NCBI GenBank assembly: GCA_013203545.1
Contig: JABMQA010000448.1
Coordinates: forward strand, 1 to 8,352
Source: Bacteroidota bacterium
Lineage (GTDB): Bacteria; Bacteroidota; Bacteroidia; Bacteroidales; 4484-276
Length of the DNA stretch: 8,352 bases
Direction of reading: 5' to 3'
In this document: positions 7,284 to 8,352 of the stretch, in pieces
Position numbering within the stretch: the first letter of the stretch is position 1
Layout of the letters: each line of letters opens with the position of its first letter
Translations under genes and position numbers: made by a program
Notes under the pieces: model-generated
Databases searched by the model: none
Told to the model about the DNA's origin: nothing
What the model saw: only the letters and a program-made list of their open reading frames with translations

Positions 7284-8276
7284 CTAATACCTGAACGCAG
7301 TGCTGGCAAATGCCAGTCCTCCACCTGATCCGATGAAGAAAATCAGGTCACCACGTTGTATTTTTCCGGCATCCAGCCTGTCCTGAAAAGCCAACGGGAT
7401 ACATGCTGAGCCTGTATATCCATAGTAATGCATGCTCGTTTGGGCCTTCTTGTGGGGTTGCCCCAGAATGTCCATCGTTTCCCGGATGCTGTTGATGTTG
7501 ATTTGTGTTAAAAAGAAATGATCCACCACATTTGGTTCTATTTGCAAACGGTTGCACAAATTTGTGCTCATCATACTCCACATCTGTGGATTTAAAGTTT
7601 TTGGGAATTTTTTTACAAATTGTAACAAATTTTCGCTGTTGGCCAAAACCTCATCCGTAATGGGTTTATTTGTTCCACCGGCATAGATTCCCATATAATC
7701 GTAATACTCCCCTTTGGTGATCAGTTCACTGGCCAGGAAACCCCTATCCGTATTTTCTTCAGCCTTTAAGATGAATGCACCTGCGCCATCAGCAAAAAGT
7801 GTAATGGTGTTTTTGTTTTGAGGATTCAGGTATTTACTCATGGCATAGGCGCCTACAACCATCACTGTGCGGTACTGTTCATCGGACCGGATATATTTTG
7901 CAGCCATGTCTAGTGCGGTTACAAATCCGGCACACGCGGTGTTGATGTCGAAAGAACCGGCGTTGACCATACCCATTTTAAACGTAACTTTTGAAGCTGT
8001 TGATGGGGATATATACTCTGGTGTATCGGTTGAAATGATCAACAGGTCGATATCTTCGGGCTTGATATCACCAGCTTTCATAGCATTTTTTGCTGCCTCT
8101 ATCACTAGGTCGGCAGTGCTTTGTTCATCGGTACACCAGCGCCGTTCATAGATTTCAACATTCTCTTTAAGCCATGCATCCACATCTTCACCCAACAGTT
8201 TATTAAAATATTTATTGGAAATAACCCTTTCAGGAACATATGCTCCGGTTGAATGTATGATTGCGTTTCTGTTCAT
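7284..8276 (-). CDS. KAS III-like thiolase-fold protein with atypical active site
   Basis: This 330-residue protein has the length and fold markers of 3-oxoacyl-ACP synthase III. It has an N-terminal GAYVPERVISN, ERRW and STADLVIEAA (53-62), the nucleophile Cys115 in NTACAGF, FADGAGAFIL (161-170) and the C-terminal glycine loop GSGGG (316-320). In canonical enzymes a His in '(P)HQAN' and an Asn in 'GNTSAAS' complete the triad for malonyl decarboxylation. Here the matching places read FLTQIN (Thr257) and YGYTGSAC (Tyr287), so both residues appear replaced. The protein may still accept an acyl group on Cys115 but may not perform ordinary decarboxylative condensation; acyl transfer or another thioester reaction is possible. 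It is a dedicated pathway enzyme rather than a likely housekeeping FabH. The ATG at 8276 is clear. The symporter gene follows after 65 bp in the same direction. Confidence 0.85.
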   Translation of the reverse strand: MNRNAIIHSTGAYVPERVISNKYFNKLLGEDVDAWLKENVEIYERRWCTDEQSTADLVIEAAKNAMKAGDIKPEDIDLLIISTDTPEYISPSTASKVTFKMGMVNAGSFDINTACAGFVTALDMAAKYIRSDEQYRTVMVVGAYAMSKYLNPQNKNTITLFADGAGAFILKAEENTDRGFLASELITKGEYYDYMGIYAGGTNKPITDEVLANSENLLQFVKKFPKTLNPQMWSMMSTNLCNRLQIEPNVVDHFFLTQININSIRETMDILGQPHKKAQTSMHYYGYTGSACIPLAFQDRLDAGKIQRGDLIFFIGSGGGLAFASTAFRY

Positions 8277-8324
8277 CTGACCATATAATATTACTTAAAA
8301 CTTCAATTTCCGTCTCGCAAAACT

Positions 8325-8352
8325 CTGTCAGGTTCTCCTCCCGATAGCTATC
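8325..8352. repeat. Left half of a palindromic repeat cut by the window end
   Basis: The element begins with CTGTCAGG, runs through CTCCTCCC and ends in the perfect 10-bp palindrome GATAGCTATC (8343-8352). This layout predicts that the complementary arm (ending CCTGACAG) lies just outside the window. The CTGTCAGG arm matches the hairpin arm at 155-164 and the CTGTCAG at 89-95 near the left end, so the two belong to one repeat type. It lies 48 bp upstream of the KAS III-like start and could mark the boundary with the next gene. Confidence 0.6.

Noticed and set aside
7867..8151. 94-codon plus-strand frame
   Set aside because: It is antisense to the KAS III-like gene, with no domain-like composition and no neighbouring plus-strand gene.

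Overview
The window looks like chromosomal DNA of a member of the Bacteroidota. Three things suggest this. One lipoprotein has a signal peptide ending in Cys followed by Lys-Lys-Asp-Asp-Asp-Glu, the acidic surface-export type common in that phylum. The starts are preceded by A/T-rich leaders without clear Shine-Dalgarno sequences. The outer-membrane barrel ends in a C-terminal Phe. I cannot name a genus from the sequence.

All six genes lie on the minus strand, so transcription runs from the right end of the window to the left. Bases 1-442 hold no gene. They carry a cluster of short intergenic repeats: a 60-bp direct repeat pair, a family of AGGGATG/CATCCCT palindromes, a perfect 17-bp hairpin and an ATTCTAC-like tandem tract. 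The right end (8325-8352) holds half of what looks like a similar dyad, cut by the window edge.

In transcription order, the first block contains a KAS III-like thiolase-fold protein (7284-8276), a sodium:solute symporter (5671-7218) and a class I acyl-CoA ligase (4172-5674). The ligase ATG overlaps the symporter stop as ATGA. The natural reading is import of a carboxylate, activation to its CoA thioester, and use by a condensing or acyl-transfer enzyme. Two features disturb that reading. The ligase carries an in-frame TAA at codon 447 of about 500, and the same frame continues after it through a perfect-looking C-terminal subdomain with the catalytic lysine. The KAS III-like protein keeps the active-site Cys, but its His and Asn positions appear to be Thr and Tyr.

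The second block is envelope-directed: a surface-type lipoprotein with an Ig-like N-terminal part (3201-4040), a 537-residue outer-membrane beta-barrel (1464-3077) and an alpha/beta hydrolase with a lipoprotein-type signal (443-1444). The last two are 19 bp apart. A GC-rich inverted repeat with tandem 7-mers sits between the lipoprotein and barrel genes. One inference is that this block releases or brings in an ester-type or hydrophobic substrate whose acid part is used by the first block. No substrate can be read from the sequence.
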